A DNA stretch of 64,000 bases from Anaerolineae bacterium (lineage in GTDB: Bacteria > Chloroflexota > Anaerolineae > Promineifilales > Promineifilaceae). Made by a program: the position numbers and the translations under genes. This document shows, piece by piece, positions 24,771 through 33,488 of this stretch. Numbering within the stretch: position 1 is the stretch's first letter; each line of letters starts with the position of its first letter. A model generated the notes under the pieces. The model was not told the origin of the DNA. It saw only the letters and a list, made by a program, of their open reading frames with translations, and did no database searches. The stretch is from contig JADLAX010000014.1 of assembly GCA_020848035.1 (NCBI GenBank), positions 141,826-205,825 of the forward strand, read 5' to 3'.

Positions 24771-26512
24771 TCGGTGGTAATTTCAACCACATAAAAATCG
24801 TTTTGGCTGATGAAGGCCAGGTGACGGCCGTTGGGCGACCAGCGCAGGGTGTTGACCTCTGGCATGGGCCGCGTGACCGGTACAGGCTCGCTGTTGGCCG
24901 CCAAGGGATCGGCCAGCCAGTAAAGGGTGCCTTCTACGGACAAAATCGCGACGCCGCTGCCAGCAGGCTGCCACACGATCTGGCTGACCCCGTAGGGAAA
25001 GTCTAGCCAGCGGCTCTGGCCCGTCTCTGCCTGCACAAACAGCAGCTGCTGCGAGGCACCATAACCCAGCGCCACGGTGGGTGTGCCTGGATGCCAGGCG
25101 GCGAAGTCGGCGGACTCCTCGGCGATCAGCTGCGGTTCACCGGCGGTGGGCATCAGCCAGGTCTGGCCGCTGCTCGCTTCCCGGTTGGCGACGTTGTTGT
25201 AGGTAAGGAAACGGCCGTCGGCCGACCAGCCGAGAAACAGTAAATTGCCGGGCATCGGCACAACTTCCAGCGCAGGCAAGGTAATCAGGTAAGCGGGGTC
25301 GGCGAACTGGTTGTACACCTCGTCCACATATTCGGCGCAGGTGAGCCAGAGATAGGCACCGTTGGGGGCGACGAACGGGGCGCAGTCAACGATTGTTTCC
25401 GGCAGCGACAGCAGTTCGATAATGTCGCGATAGGTTTGGGATTCCGGATCGATTAGAGGCAGCGCCCGTTTTGCCGCTTCCCTTTGGAACAAGACGCCAC
25501 CCGGTTGAACTAGAATTTGTGTGTCATCAATCAACCAGTAACTTTCTGAACCATAATATCCTGGCCCCACCCCAACGCCGCTTACCCAAAAACCAGGAAA
25601 ACCTCCGCGGGTCCAATATTCGCCAGTTGCAATGTTCACATAGCTAAAGCAGCATTCAAAGATCTTCGTTTCATCCTCAGACCAGGCGGGGCGAGGAAAC
25701 TTAACCCGTGGCCAGCCGCTCAGCGAAACCAGTTCGCCAGTGGACAAATCGATCCAGTTGTGCCCGGCCAACAGCCGCTGGCCGCTGGGCGCAATAAAAA
25801 GCGGCAGGGAACCAGGATACGTTGCCACAATGTTGCCTGCCAGGTCACGCAGGCGCACCTCCCCATTGCTGGCTTCAATGACTTGCTGGCGTGCCACCGA
25901 CCAGACGGGCAGATCACAGCCATCGGTTCGCGGGGCGTCTGGCAGCCAAGCGGTGCCATCGGCGGTGTTAAACACTACGGCCTGAGCCACTTTGCCGAGG
26001 GTCGGGTCTTCGTACGCGGCCGTGTAGGCGACGACGGGAAACAGCATGAGCTGGTCATCGGTCAGCCAGCGGTAGGGGCCAAATTCGCAGTATCCGTAAA
26101 GTGCAAAGCGAAAACCGTATTCAAAGCCAGCCAGTTTCCGCAAAGGAAATCCATCTATGCCACGAACGGCCGTCCAGTTCAAACCATCGGCCACGCGTTG
26201 GGCAATTTCCTCCGGGGGAATCGCGGCGGGAGCGTCGGCGGTCGGGTTAGGCGGCTGGGGCGGGCGGGGCGTGGCCGTGGCTTCGATGCCGGGTTCAAGC
26301 GGCCGCCCGGCTGTATTGGTGGGCAAGGGTGTAGGGCTGTTGGTTGGGGGCACGTCCGTTGCCTCTGCTTTAAGCGTAACAACAGCGGTGGGAACGGCCG
26401 TTCCTACCAAAGTCACCGGCCGGGTTACAGCAACAGGGTCGGCAGGCGGGGTGCAGGCAGCGAGGGCAAACACGATCAACAAACAGGTGGCGAAACAGCC
26501 AATGGTTTTCAT
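24767..26512 (-). CDS. Lipoprotein with propeller-like repeats
   Basis: 581 residues from MKTIGCFATCLLIVFALAAC. After the lipid Cys comes DPVAVTRPVTLVG and a Thr/Pro linker to about 120. The mature part has WD/TolB-like strands (RLLAGHNWIDLSTGELVSLS; FLGWSADGRFLTYNN; LRWSPNGRHLAFISQNDFY). W-S-(A/P)-(D/N)-G-R motifs are typical of TolB propellers, and here the NGR/DGR triplets coincide with ACGGCCGT copies. Ribosome site AGGAGCGTTTGTG before 26512. Co-transcribed with the next lipoprotein. Confidence 0.8.
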   Translation of the reverse strand: MKTIGCFATCLLIVFALAACTPPADPVAVTRPVTLVGTAVPTAVVTLKAEATDVPPTNSPTPLPTNTAGRPLEPGIEATATPRPPQPPNPTADAPAAIPPEEIAQRVADGLNWTAVRGIDGFPLRKLAGFEYGFRFALYGYCEFGPYRWLTDDQLMLFPVVAYTAAYEDPTLGKVAQAVVFNTADGTAWLPDAPRTDGCDLPVWSVARQQVIEASNGEVRLRDLAGNIVATYPGSLPLFIAPSGQRLLAGHNWIDLSTGELVSLSGWPRVKFPRPAWSEDETKIFECCFSYVNIATGEYWTRGGFPGFWVSGVGVGPGYYGSESYWLIDDTQILVQPGGVLFQREAAKRALPLIDPESQTYRDIIELLSLPETIVDCAPFVAPNGAYLWLTCAEYVDEVYNQFADPAYLITLPALEVVPMPGNLLFLGWSADGRFLTYNNVANREASSGQTWLMPTAGEPQLIAEESADFAAWHPGTPTVALGYGASQQLLFVQAETGQSRWLDFPYGVSQIVWQPAGSGVAILSVEGTLYWLADPLAANSEPVPVTRPMPEVNTLRWSPNGRHLAFISQNDFYVVEITTE

Positions 26513-26530
26513 CACAAACGCTCCTTTTTG

Positions 26531-26607
26531 GGTGGCAAGTTGCATGTGGCAAGCAGCAAGTTTCTCTGGCAAAAGTCACCTGCAACCTGCCACTTGCCAC
26601 TTGCAAC
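26531..26607. repeat. Heptad palindrome, GGCAAGT word
   Basis: GGTGGCAAGTTGCATGTGGC and AAGCAGCAAG are followed by ACCTGCAACCTGCCACTTGC. It lies just upstream of the lipoprotein start at 26512, in the 5' leader rather than at a gene end. Confidence 0.75.
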
Positions 26608-26710
26608 CAGAAGGCAAAATGTCAGTTTATGACCTTTGTCAGTATAACAAGCGTGGCATAGAGGCGATGTATGGGAGATATATGTTTAAGCTACGATTGG
26701 GGTATAGATC

Positions 26711-26766
26711 GTGAAGCGTGAAACGTGAAACGTGAAAATCATCACGTTTCACGCTTCACGTTTCAC
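26711..26766. repeat. Heptad palindrome, GTGAAAC word
   Basis: GTGAAGCGTGAAACGTGAAA then TCACGTTTCACGCTTCACGT. The right end touches the stop codon of the PH-domain-like gene. Confidence 0.85.
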
Positions 26767-27368
26767 TAGAGGTCTAGAATTTGAGCGGCCAGGGAACGGC
26801 CGTCCTTCTTCGTTTTCTGCTGGCGGGCGTCGTGCCATTTGCGGCGGGCTTCTTCGATGTCGCGGTTGAGCTGCATCCAGTTGGGGCTGGCCAGCAGCAG
26901 GCCTTCGCGGCGCACGCCAAACAGCAGGCGGGGGAACCAGAGCGAGCGCTGGCTGAGCGTTTTGGGCCAGCTGTTCAGCTCGACAAAGGTGCAGGCGGTG
27001 CCAAAAAAGGGCTGCACCAGGCGGCGCTCGCGCCCTTTGAGCGTATCAAAGTCGTAATGCTGGGCGATTTGGGTGGAGGTGACGGCGGTAATACGGCCGT
27101 AACTCATCTTCACCCCGCGCAGCGGCCCTTGCAGCAGCAGGTGGTTGGGTGTCACGACCACCCCGGCACGGCGCACCAGCACCGCATAATACAACCACAG
27201 CAGCGCCACAAATCCCACGACCAGCCAGAGCAGATAAAAGGTGGGGCCGAGGAACGGCCGTACTAAATCCACCACGGCCAACACCAGCAAGGTAAGGCCC
27301 AGCCACAAGAGCTTGCCCCGCATCCGGCGGCTCATTTGATCGTACAGCAAGAGTTTGTGCTTTTTCAT
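26766..27368 (-). CDS. Membrane protein with PH-like domain
   Basis: 200 residues. Two membrane segments (about 20-38 and 43-66) are followed by a beta-rich part: VVVTPNHLLLQGPLRGVKMSYG then ITAVTSTQIAQHYDFDTLKG. That layout (two helices then a PH/YdbS-like barrel with the opening 'V-T-x-x-x-L') fits bacterial PH-domain membrane proteins. Function unknown. Its stop abuts the 26711-26766 repeat and its start is preceded by another heptad repeat, so it is bracketed by such elements. Confidence 0.65.
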   Translation of the reverse strand: MKKHKLLLYDQMSRRMRGKLLWLGLTLLVLAVVDLVRPFLGPTFYLLWLVVGFVALLWLYYAVLVRRAGVVVTPNHLLLQGPLRGVKMSYGRITAVTSTQIAQHYDFDTLKGRERRLVQPFFGTACTFVELNSWPKTLSQRSLWFPRLLFGVRREGLLLASPNWMQLNRDIEEARRKWHDARQQKTKKDGRSLAAQILDL

Positions 27369-27369
27369 T

Positions 27370-27442
27370 GAGAGAGTTGGCGAGTTTGCCAGTAGCGAGT
27401 AGTCGGGCAGGCAACTTTACTCGCCCACTCGCCACTCGCTTA
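27370..27442. repeat. Heptad palindrome, GCGAGTA word
   Basis: GAGTTGGCGAGTTTGCCAGT and GCGAGTAGTCGG on one side, TTTACTCGCCCACTCGCCAC on the other. It fills the junction between the PH-like gene and the gene at 27447. Confidence 0.75.
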
Positions 27443-27446
27443 CTAT

Positions 27447-27767
27447 TCACATTTGGAAAACGCCGCGCTGGTAAGGCACCACCTTGTAGCTAAAGTCGGT
27501 GACGTACTGCTCCAGCTGGCTGTTGAGGGTCAGCCACATTTCGTTGTCCAGCAGATCGTCCAGCGTCTGGCGGTCGCGGCAGACAAAGCCAACCAGGCGG
27601 TTGGGGGCATCGCCGTAGGCGGTGTGCCACACTTCACTCACCTGAAAACCCATCATTTGCATGGCCGGTACGTACCGCTGCATGACAAACTGCTGGTACG
27701 CCTGCAAATTGACGTCTTCTACTTCATAGCTCAGCAACAGTTTTAATCCCGATGGCTTTTCTTCCAT
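27447..27767 (-). CDS. Conserved hypothetical protein (ferredoxin-like/dimeric barrel-like)
   Basis: 106 residues: LLLSYEVEDVNLQAYQQFVM, then YVPAMQMMGFQVSEVWHTAYG, then RLVGFVCRDRQTLDDLLDNE. The pattern of beta-alpha-beta units and 'evWhTaYGdaP' resembles Dabb/NIPSNAP-type dimeric alpha-beta barrels. No catalytic residues recognised. AGGAAGGTTACAA precedes the ATG. Likely cotranscribed with the PH-like gene, with the repeat between them. Confidence 0.65.
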   Translation of the reverse strand: MEEKPSGLKLLLSYEVEDVNLQAYQQFVMQRYVPAMQMMGFQVSEVWHTAYGDAPNRLVGFVCRDRQTLDDLLDNEMWLTLNSQLEQYVTDFSYKVVPYQRGVFQM

Positions 27768-27890
27768 TTGTAACCTTCCTCACAACGGCCTACTGCTAAA
27801 GTAACCATGAAAAAAACAAGTTAACGGTTTTAAGATTGGGCCGATCTCAGCCAGTCACATTAACATGGTTACTAAATAACGGCCGTAACT

Positions 27891-29660
27891 TTAGCCGCTT
27901 CCTTCCATCTTAGCCAAAGGAACGGTAAAAGTAAACGTACTGCCCGTACCCAATTCACTTTCGAAGGTAATTTCGCCATCTTGTGCTTCTACCATGCGGC
28001 GCACGATAGACAACCCCAGCCCCCAGCCCGGCTGCTCCCGCACCGCCTTGTCTTCGGCGCGGAAGAACTGCGTGAACAATTTTTGCTGGTCTTCTTCAGA
28101 GATACCCAGCCCGTTGTCTTGAATACTGACGTAGGCGGAACGGCCGTTGGGCCAGGCCCGCACCACAATTTCGCCACCTTCTGGCGTGTACTTGTTGGCA
28201 TTGCTCATCAGGTTTGAGATGACCTGGCCAATGCGCGTGGCATCGGCAAACACCAGCGGCAGCTCGTCTTCGATGTCGATGTGCAGCGATTGCTGGCGCG
28301 TATTGATGCGCTCGCGCAGGCTGTCGGCCACGTCGGCCACCACCTCGCGCAGGTCAAACGGCTTGCGATCAAACTTCATACGGCCGCTTTCAATGTGGTT
28401 GATGTCCGATAGGTCGCTAATCAGCGAACTCATCCGGGTGAGATTGCGCCGGATCACTTCCAGAAACTGCTTTTGCTGGTCGCTTAGCGGCCCAGCCAGC
28501 CCGGCATTCATCAAATCCGTGTAACCCTTGATGGAGGTCATCGGCACGCGCAGTTCGTGGGCCACCAGGGAGATAAAGTCGCTTTTGGCCTTGTTGGCGG
28601 CGTGGATTGCCTCGTACAGTTTGGCATTTTTGATGGCCACTGCCGCCCGGTCAGCCAGCCGCTCGACAAAAGCAATGTCTTCACGGTTGATTTCCACATT
28701 TTGTTGGGTTTCCAGGGTAATCAGACCGGTAATCTCGCCGTCTTGCACAATGGGCACAGCCAGCTGCATCGTTGCCGGGGTGCCGTCTACCGATTCTGCC
28801 TCGGAAACATCGCGGCTGAGCACGGACCGTTTTTGCTGCATGATCTGGCGCACGATAGGATGGTGCAGCGGCACCAGACGGCTCTCGCTGTGCTCTTCCT
28901 CACCGCGGAACACCATCAGGCGCAGCACTTGGCGTGTGCCCAACTGGGCCACTTCAACATCTTCGCTGTCCAGCTCTTCAAACAGGCCAATCGAGCCACC
29001 CGCCGCGTTGGTAAGGGCAATGGCCCAATTCAGCGACAGGCTGAGCACCTGGTTCAGGTCCAGCGAGCGGTTGAGCTGCTGGTCGATACGCTGGAAGAGG
29101 GAAAGCTCCTCGACGCGGCGGGCCAGCGCCTGGTCGGTTTGGGTAAAGAGGCGGGCGTTTTCGATGGCGATGGCTGCCTGGTTGGCAAAGGTCACCAGCA
29201 GGCCCAGGTCGTCCTTTTCAAAAACACCGCTGAAGAGGCGGTTATCGACGTACACGGCGCCGAGGGTGGTGCCGCGCACGCGCAGCGGGGCGCACATGAT
29301 GGAGCGCAGCTGGTAGCCCACCACGCTGGTCTGGTCGGAAAAGCGCACGTCTTCCTGGGCGTTGCTGGACAAAATGCCTTCGCCCGACTTGATGGCCCGG
29401 TCGATGACGGTGTAGCTAACGTTGACGGCACCTTCTTCGATGGTTTCCTGGTCGAAGTTACGGGCGGCGCGGGTTTGCAAACGGCCGTTTTCGTTGTCGT
29501 AGAGCATCAGGAAGCCACGTTCGGCCCCGGTGAGCTGGATAATGGAGTCCATGACCTGGTTCAGCACTTCGCCCAGGTCCAGCGTTTTACCCAGCTGGGA
29601 GCTGACTTCGTAGAGAGCAGCGAGCCGGGCTTCTTGTCGTTCAATCAGTTGGTTACTCAT
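27891..29660 (-). CDS. GAF-GAF sensor histidine kinase
   Basis: 589 residues, cytosolic. Two GAF domains (about 20-165 and 190-355), then HisKA with the H box FISLVAHELRVPMTSIKGYT (His near 375), and a HATPase domain with N box QVISNLMSNANKYTPEGG, G1 VSIQDNGLGISE and G2 GWGLGLSIV. It autophosphorylates in response to a GAF signal. No receiver gene is adjacent, so it is an orphan kinase whose regulator is elsewhere. MSNQ at 29660 is the chosen start; the upstream open frame has no site and is poorly conserved in character. Confidence 0.88.
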   Translation of the reverse strand: MSNQLIERQEARLAALYEVSSQLGKTLDLGEVLNQVMDSIIQLTGAERGFLMLYDNENGRLQTRAARNFDQETIEEGAVNVSYTVIDRAIKSGEGILSSNAQEDVRFSDQTSVVGYQLRSIMCAPLRVRGTTLGAVYVDNRLFSGVFEKDDLGLLVTFANQAAIAIENARLFTQTDQALARRVEELSLFQRIDQQLNRSLDLNQVLSLSLNWAIALTNAAGGSIGLFEELDSEDVEVAQLGTRQVLRLMVFRGEEEHSESRLVPLHHPIVRQIMQQKRSVLSRDVSEAESVDGTPATMQLAVPIVQDGEITGLITLETQQNVEINREDIAFVERLADRAAVAIKNAKLYEAIHAANKAKSDFISLVAHELRVPMTSIKGYTDLMNAGLAGPLSDQQKQFLEVIRRNLTRMSSLISDLSDINHIESGRMKFDRKPFDLREVVADVADSLRERINTRQQSLHIDIEDELPLVFADATRIGQVISNLMSNANKYTPEGGEIVVRAWPNGRSAYVSIQDNGLGISEEDQQKLFTQFFRAEDKAVREQPGWGLGLSIVRRMVEAQDGEITFESELGTGSTFTFTVPLAKMEGSG

Positions 29661-29897
29661 GGGATTTCCCTGATTTGTTATCGCAATCATATAACGCTTT
29701 AGGTGGTGGCTGTGCCGGGAGGGGCAACGGCCGTTTGCCGCAGTACAGGTTGGTTTATAGGAATGAACGTACTGCGCACCGATTTTCATTGTAACCAATT
29801 CTGTTGGGGGGCTACGCATAAATTGCGTGAAAAAATGAGGGGAGGGAATGGGCAAGGCGGGTGGATTTACGGCCGTAATCTGGGTAAACTGAGCGGG

Positions 29898-30356
29898 ATG
29901 AAAACGCTATCCCAGCAGAACTTTCTGAAGACTTTGCCCGAGGTGATGATTCCCCACCTGCCGCCGCACCTGCAAAAAATCCAGGTGCACCAGCCGTGGC
30001 ACTGGCTCCTCCAATTCCACTTTGGTGAAACTCGGCTCCACTACGAACTGTCGCGGGTGGCCCGGCGCGAGGCGTGGGAAATCGGCTTCCACTTTGAGTC
30101 TGGCGACAAGCAGCTCAACCGCTTTTTGCTCGTCGGCTTTCGCCAGCACCTGTTTGAGATTAAAGACACCCTGGGCGAATCGTTTGAGGCCGAGATGTGG
30201 GACAAGGGCTGGACGAAAATTTACGAAGTCATTCCCGCCGAGGGTTACACCATTGTGCACCAGGCTCAAATCGGCCGTCGGCTGGCTGAAGTGATTACCT
30301 GCCTGCACCCCATTTTTGTGGAGCTGCGCAGCCTCGCCGCCAGCGTGAAGCGGTAG
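29898..30356 (+). CDS. Conserved hypothetical protein
   Basis: 152 residues from MKTLSQQNFLKTLPEVMIPH. WHWLLQFHFGETRLHYELSRVA and WEIGFHFESGDKQLNRFLLVG show an alpha/beta protein with conserved aromatic positions, then FEIKDTLGESFEAEMWDKGW and TIVHQAQIGRRLAEV. No known family identified. The start is taken where the coding character begins; the frame is open further upstream but through spacer sequence. It lies divergently from the kinase and ends 22 nt before the convergent metallophosphoesterase gene. Confidence 0.65.
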   Translation: MKTLSQQNFLKTLPEVMIPHLPPHLQKIQVHQPWHWLLQFHFGETRLHYELSRVARREAWEIGFHFESGDKQLNRFLLVGFRQHLFEIKDTLGESFEAEMWDKGWTKIYEVIPAEGYTIVHQAQIGRRLAEVITCLHPIFVELRSLAASVKR

Positions 30357-30377
30357 TGAGCCAGACAAGGCAAGCCA

Positions 30378-31994
30378 TCAATCCCCAAACAGGCGTACTT
30401 CCAGCGGGGCGTTGGCCTGAGCCGACCATTGCAGCAGTTCCGGCATGTCCCGATTTTTGCTCTCGTCGCTGTGCTGCACGCGCCCGGGTACCAGGCGCAA
30501 AAAGGTGAGCTGCTCATCCTGCCGCAGCAGCCGCTCCGATTCGCTAAAAACAGGCACCCAGGCCCCCGTGTTCACATACCACTGCCGGTAACTGGGCCGA
30601 TCTTTGTCCGTGGGCGGCAGCAGGCAGACGTTGGCGGCATGATCATGGCCAAAAACAAAATAACGCACGCTGTCGTAACCGGGGTGCGTGCCGCCGTTCA
30701 GCAAGCGGGCAATGCGCCCCGCCCCAATGAACAAATAATCCCCCTCCAACAAATGATCGACCGACTGCATCATGCCCGTAGCGGTATAGCCAAAGATAAT
30801 TGCCAGCAGCACGGCGATGACAGCGGGCCAATAAATGCCCAGGGCAACCACGCGCACCGCCAGGAAGAGCAGGGCAATGGATACCAATACCAATACAACG
30901 CTGCCACCCAGCCGCCCGATGGTTTGCCAGGTGGTGGTGGAAATGGTTTCGCGGCTGTGAACCTGCAAATCATGGATGGCCCGCAGGAAGGGATCGGCCG
31001 TTTCGGCCTGGGGTGGCTCGTGCTGCTGCCGCTTGAGCTTCTTGTTCACCTCGCGGCGCGCACGCAAATACTGCGGCAGCAGCTTCCAGGCAAAGGTGGT
31101 CAGTTCACCCGGCGCATGGCGCAGCAGCCAGAAGACGTAGCGCGAGATCGGCTTCATGTTGTCGGCAAAGGGGTGAATGTGCTCTACATCGTTGAAGAAG
31201 TAGCGCACAAACAGGGAGCCAGAGGGCAGCTCGATAAAGTTGGCCGCATCGGGAAACGTTTCGCTGGGGGTCAGGCGCGGGTCTTCAAAGTTGCGAAAGG
31301 CGTTGGCCGGTTCAAACTGGCAGCCGTGTTCGGCGTAAAACAGCCCGGGTTCGTACAAGAAGGAAGTGGGGAAGCTGACTTTCTTTTGCAGCAGCTCCAG
31401 GCTGAGCGCCTCGGGCAGGTCGTCGAAATGGGGCAGCAGGGCGTGGGTGTCGCCGGGTACGGCCGTTTCCCACCACTCCCGGTACGCTTTTTGCAGCAGC
31501 TGGCGCAGCCGCAGCTGAGCATCGGGCCAGTACAGCTCGATGTCGTGGTTGCCCTTCATCAACACCAATTCGTTGCCCGGCTGGGCCACAAACCAGGCCA
31601 GCGCCTGGAAAAAGATAGGATGCCCTTTGGCAATCTGGCTCACTTTCCACACAATTTCCGGCGAGGCGGTGCCCAGGCCAAACTTGCGCTCGTTGTCGCT
31701 CAGCTCTTTGTGCGTGCGCACCCCCTTCACGCCAAACAGCTCAGCGCCTTCTTTCGGCAGCGAAACCACCTGCAAAAAGTCGAAGATGTCGCCATTGATC
31801 ACCAGTTTCCAGGGGATGTTGTGGTATTCAACGGCCGTTTCCCGGCGGCTTAGCCTGACGTGGTGGGCAATAAACTGGGCAAACGGATTGTCCTGGAAAA
31901 AATCCTCGTTGCGATGAATCAACCCATTGCCCGGGTTCCGCCCTTCGCTGAGATGAAAATCACTGACAAAAAGAAAGTTGAATTGCTGCGCCAT
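30378..31994 (-). CDS. Metallophosphoesterase with membrane anchor
   Basis: 538 residues. Calcineurin-like metal ligands appear as FVSDFHLSEG, INGDIFDFLQ, LMKGNHDIEL and FVFGHDHAAN, with the final GHDH separated from the rest by about 200 residues. Two adjacent membrane segments (about 377-425: VLVLVSIALLFLAVRVVALG and IYWPAVIAVLLAIIFGYTAT) interrupt the domain before the last motif. This inserted-helix arrangement is unusual and suggests a membrane-bound phosphoesterase, perhaps acting on lipid-linked or UDP-diacylglucosamine-type substrates (inference). Start set at MAQQFNFLF with GGAGTTTACCTC upstream. Confidence 0.8.
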   Translation of the reverse strand: MAQQFNFLFVSDFHLSEGRNPGNGLIHRNEDFFQDNPFAQFIAHHVRLSRRETAVEYHNIPWKLVINGDIFDFLQVVSLPKEGAELFGVKGVRTHKELSDNERKFGLGTASPEIVWKVSQIAKGHPIFFQALAWFVAQPGNELVLMKGNHDIELYWPDAQLRLRQLLQKAYREWWETAVPGDTHALLPHFDDLPEALSLELLQKKVSFPTSFLYEPGLFYAEHGCQFEPANAFRNFEDPRLTPSETFPDAANFIELPSGSLFVRYFFNDVEHIHPFADNMKPISRYVFWLLRHAPGELTTFAWKLLPQYLRARREVNKKLKRQQHEPPQAETADPFLRAIHDLQVHSRETISTTTWQTIGRLGGSVVLVLVSIALLFLAVRVVALGIYWPAVIAVLLAIIFGYTATGMMQSVDHLLEGDYLFIGAGRIARLLNGGTHPGYDSVRYFVFGHDHAANVCLLPPTDKDRPSYRQWYVNTGAWVPVFSESERLLRQDEQLTFLRLVPGRVQHSDESKNRDMPELLQWSAQANAPLEVRLFGD

Positions 31995-32130
31995 GAGGTA
32001 AACTCCGCAAAGGTGGGGGTTGGTGGTGATCTGAAAGGGAATTTCGTAAGGAATTACGCATGGTTGGTCAGTTAGGCTGTGTTGCTGAGCAAGTAGTGTA
32101 AACGTAGCGAAAGTATAGCACAACCGTCTC

Positions 32131-32159
32131 TTGGCTGGGAAAACCGCCTTCGTTACAAT
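32131..32159 (+). promoter_or_regulatory. Promoter of rfbB
   Basis: TTGGCT, a 17-nt spacer, then TACAAT. The start point near 32166 gives a leader of about 64 nt ending with AAAAAGAGGTCTGCTC before the GTG start. Confidence 0.6.
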
Positions 32160-32229
32160 CGCGCTCTTGTAAGTAAAGAACGTAACCAACCGCAAAACTC
32201 CTGCAAGGAAAACAAAAAGAGGTCTGCTC

Positions 32230-33252
32230 GTGAAAAATATTATTGTGACGGGTGGCGCCGGGTTTATTGGTGCCAACTTTGTTCTCCACATGCTTAAGAA
32301 ATACAGCGATTACCACATCATCGTCTACGACAAGCTCACCTACGCTGGTAATTTGGACAACTTGCTGGACGTGAAAGACGATCCACGCTATGCCTTTGTG
32401 CAGGGCGATATTTGTGATGCGGCCACAGTCGAGGCGACCATCCAGCAATTTGACGTTGACACCATCGTCAATTTTGCCGCCGAAACGCACGTCGACCGCT
32501 CGATCATGGACCCGGATGCGTTTATCCAGACCAGCGTCTACGGCACCTACGTGCTGCTGGAAGCGGCCAAAAAACATGGCCTGCGCTACCACCAAATCTC
32601 CACCGATGAGGTATACGGCCACATCCCCCACGGCTACTCCAGCGTGGAAAGCGACAAGCTGGACCCGCGCAGCCCGTATGCTGCCAGTAAAGCCAGCGCC
32701 GATCTGCTGGTGAATGCCTACTTCATCACCTACGGCCTGCCGGTGACAATTACGCGCGGCTCCAACAACATCGGGCCGTTCCAATACCCGGAAAAGGTGG
32801 TGCCCCTGTTTGCCACCAACGCCATCGATGAAGAGGCGCTGCCGCTGTACGGCGACGGCCGTCAGATGCGCGAATACCAGTACGTTGAGGACCACTGCGA
32901 AGCGATTGACCTGGTGCTGCACCAAGGGGTGCTGGGTGAGGCGTACAACGTGGGCACCGGCGAAGAGATGGAAAACGTGCAGATGGTGGAAATTCTGCTG
33001 GAAACGCTCAACCGGCCCCAGGAGCTGATCAAGCACGTGAAAGACCGGGAGGGCCACGACCGGCGCTACAGCCTGAACATCGACAAAATCAAGGCGCTGG
33101 GTTGGCAGCCGAAACACACCCCGGCGGAAGCGGTGCGGAAAACGGCTGTCTGGTACCGCGAAAACGAATGGTGGTGGCGCAAAATCAAGTCCGGTGAGTT
33201 CAAAGCGTATTACCAAAAGCAGTACGGCCACCGCTGGCAAACCGAGAAGTAA
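32230..33252 (+). CDS. rfbB: dTDP-glucose 4,6-dehydratase
   Basis: 340 residues, GTG start. It converts dTDP-glucose to dTDP-4-keto-6-deoxyglucose in nucleotide-sugar synthesis. TGGAGFIGANFV is the NAD-binding motif; FAAETHVDRSI and the active-site TDEVYG with YAASKASADLL (Tyr-x3-Lys) are the family's catalytic elements; SNNIGPFQYPEKVVPLF matches RfbB. The usual rfbA/C/D genes are not adjacent. Followed by two hairpins, the second a clear terminator. Confidence 0.92.
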   Translation: MKNIIVTGGAGFIGANFVLHMLKKYSDYHIIVYDKLTYAGNLDNLLDVKDDPRYAFVQGDICDAATVEATIQQFDVDTIVNFAAETHVDRSIMDPDAFIQTSVYGTYVLLEAAKKHGLRYHQISTDEVYGHIPHGYSSVESDKLDPRSPYAASKASADLLVNAYFITYGLPVTITRGSNNIGPFQYPEKVVPLFATNAIDEEALPLYGDGRQMREYQYVEDHCEAIDLVLHQGVLGEAYNVGTGEEMENVQMVEILLETLNRPQELIKHVKDREGHDRRYSLNIDKIKALGWQPKHTPAEAVRKTAVWYRENEWWWRKIKSGEFKAYYQKQYGHRWQTEK

Positions 33253-33259
33253 GCTCAGC

Positions 33260-33310
33260 CACAGATTACGCAGAAGACACAGATTTTTTTCTTTATCTGC
33301 GTAATCTGTG
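33260..33310. repeat. Perfect 15-bp inverted repeat after rfbB
   Basis: CACAGATTACGCAGA (33260-33274) and TCTGCGTAATCTGTG (33296-33310). Words like CACAGATTACGCAGA and CAGATTGCGCAGATT recur in other spacers (41.7, 48.08 kb). Confidence 0.75.
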
Positions 33311-33324
33311 GTTTTTAATTTCCC

Positions 33325-33357
33325 AAAAGACCTACGGCGACGGCCGCAGGTCTTTTT
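33325..33357 (+). terminator. Rho-independent terminator of rfbB
   Basis: AAAGACCT and AGGTCTTT arms with an inner CGGCGACGGCCG stretch, followed by a run of T. Confidence 0.75.
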
Positions 33358-33488
33358 TGTTTGCATTATGGGTTTCTAAGTAGTGTCGCCGGGCAATGAG
33401 GGTCCTGTGTTATACTTACGCGCAACTTTATTGACCCCCAACCACCCTTCGCCTTCCGCCCGCATGACGTTTTGCGAAGGGTTTTGTT

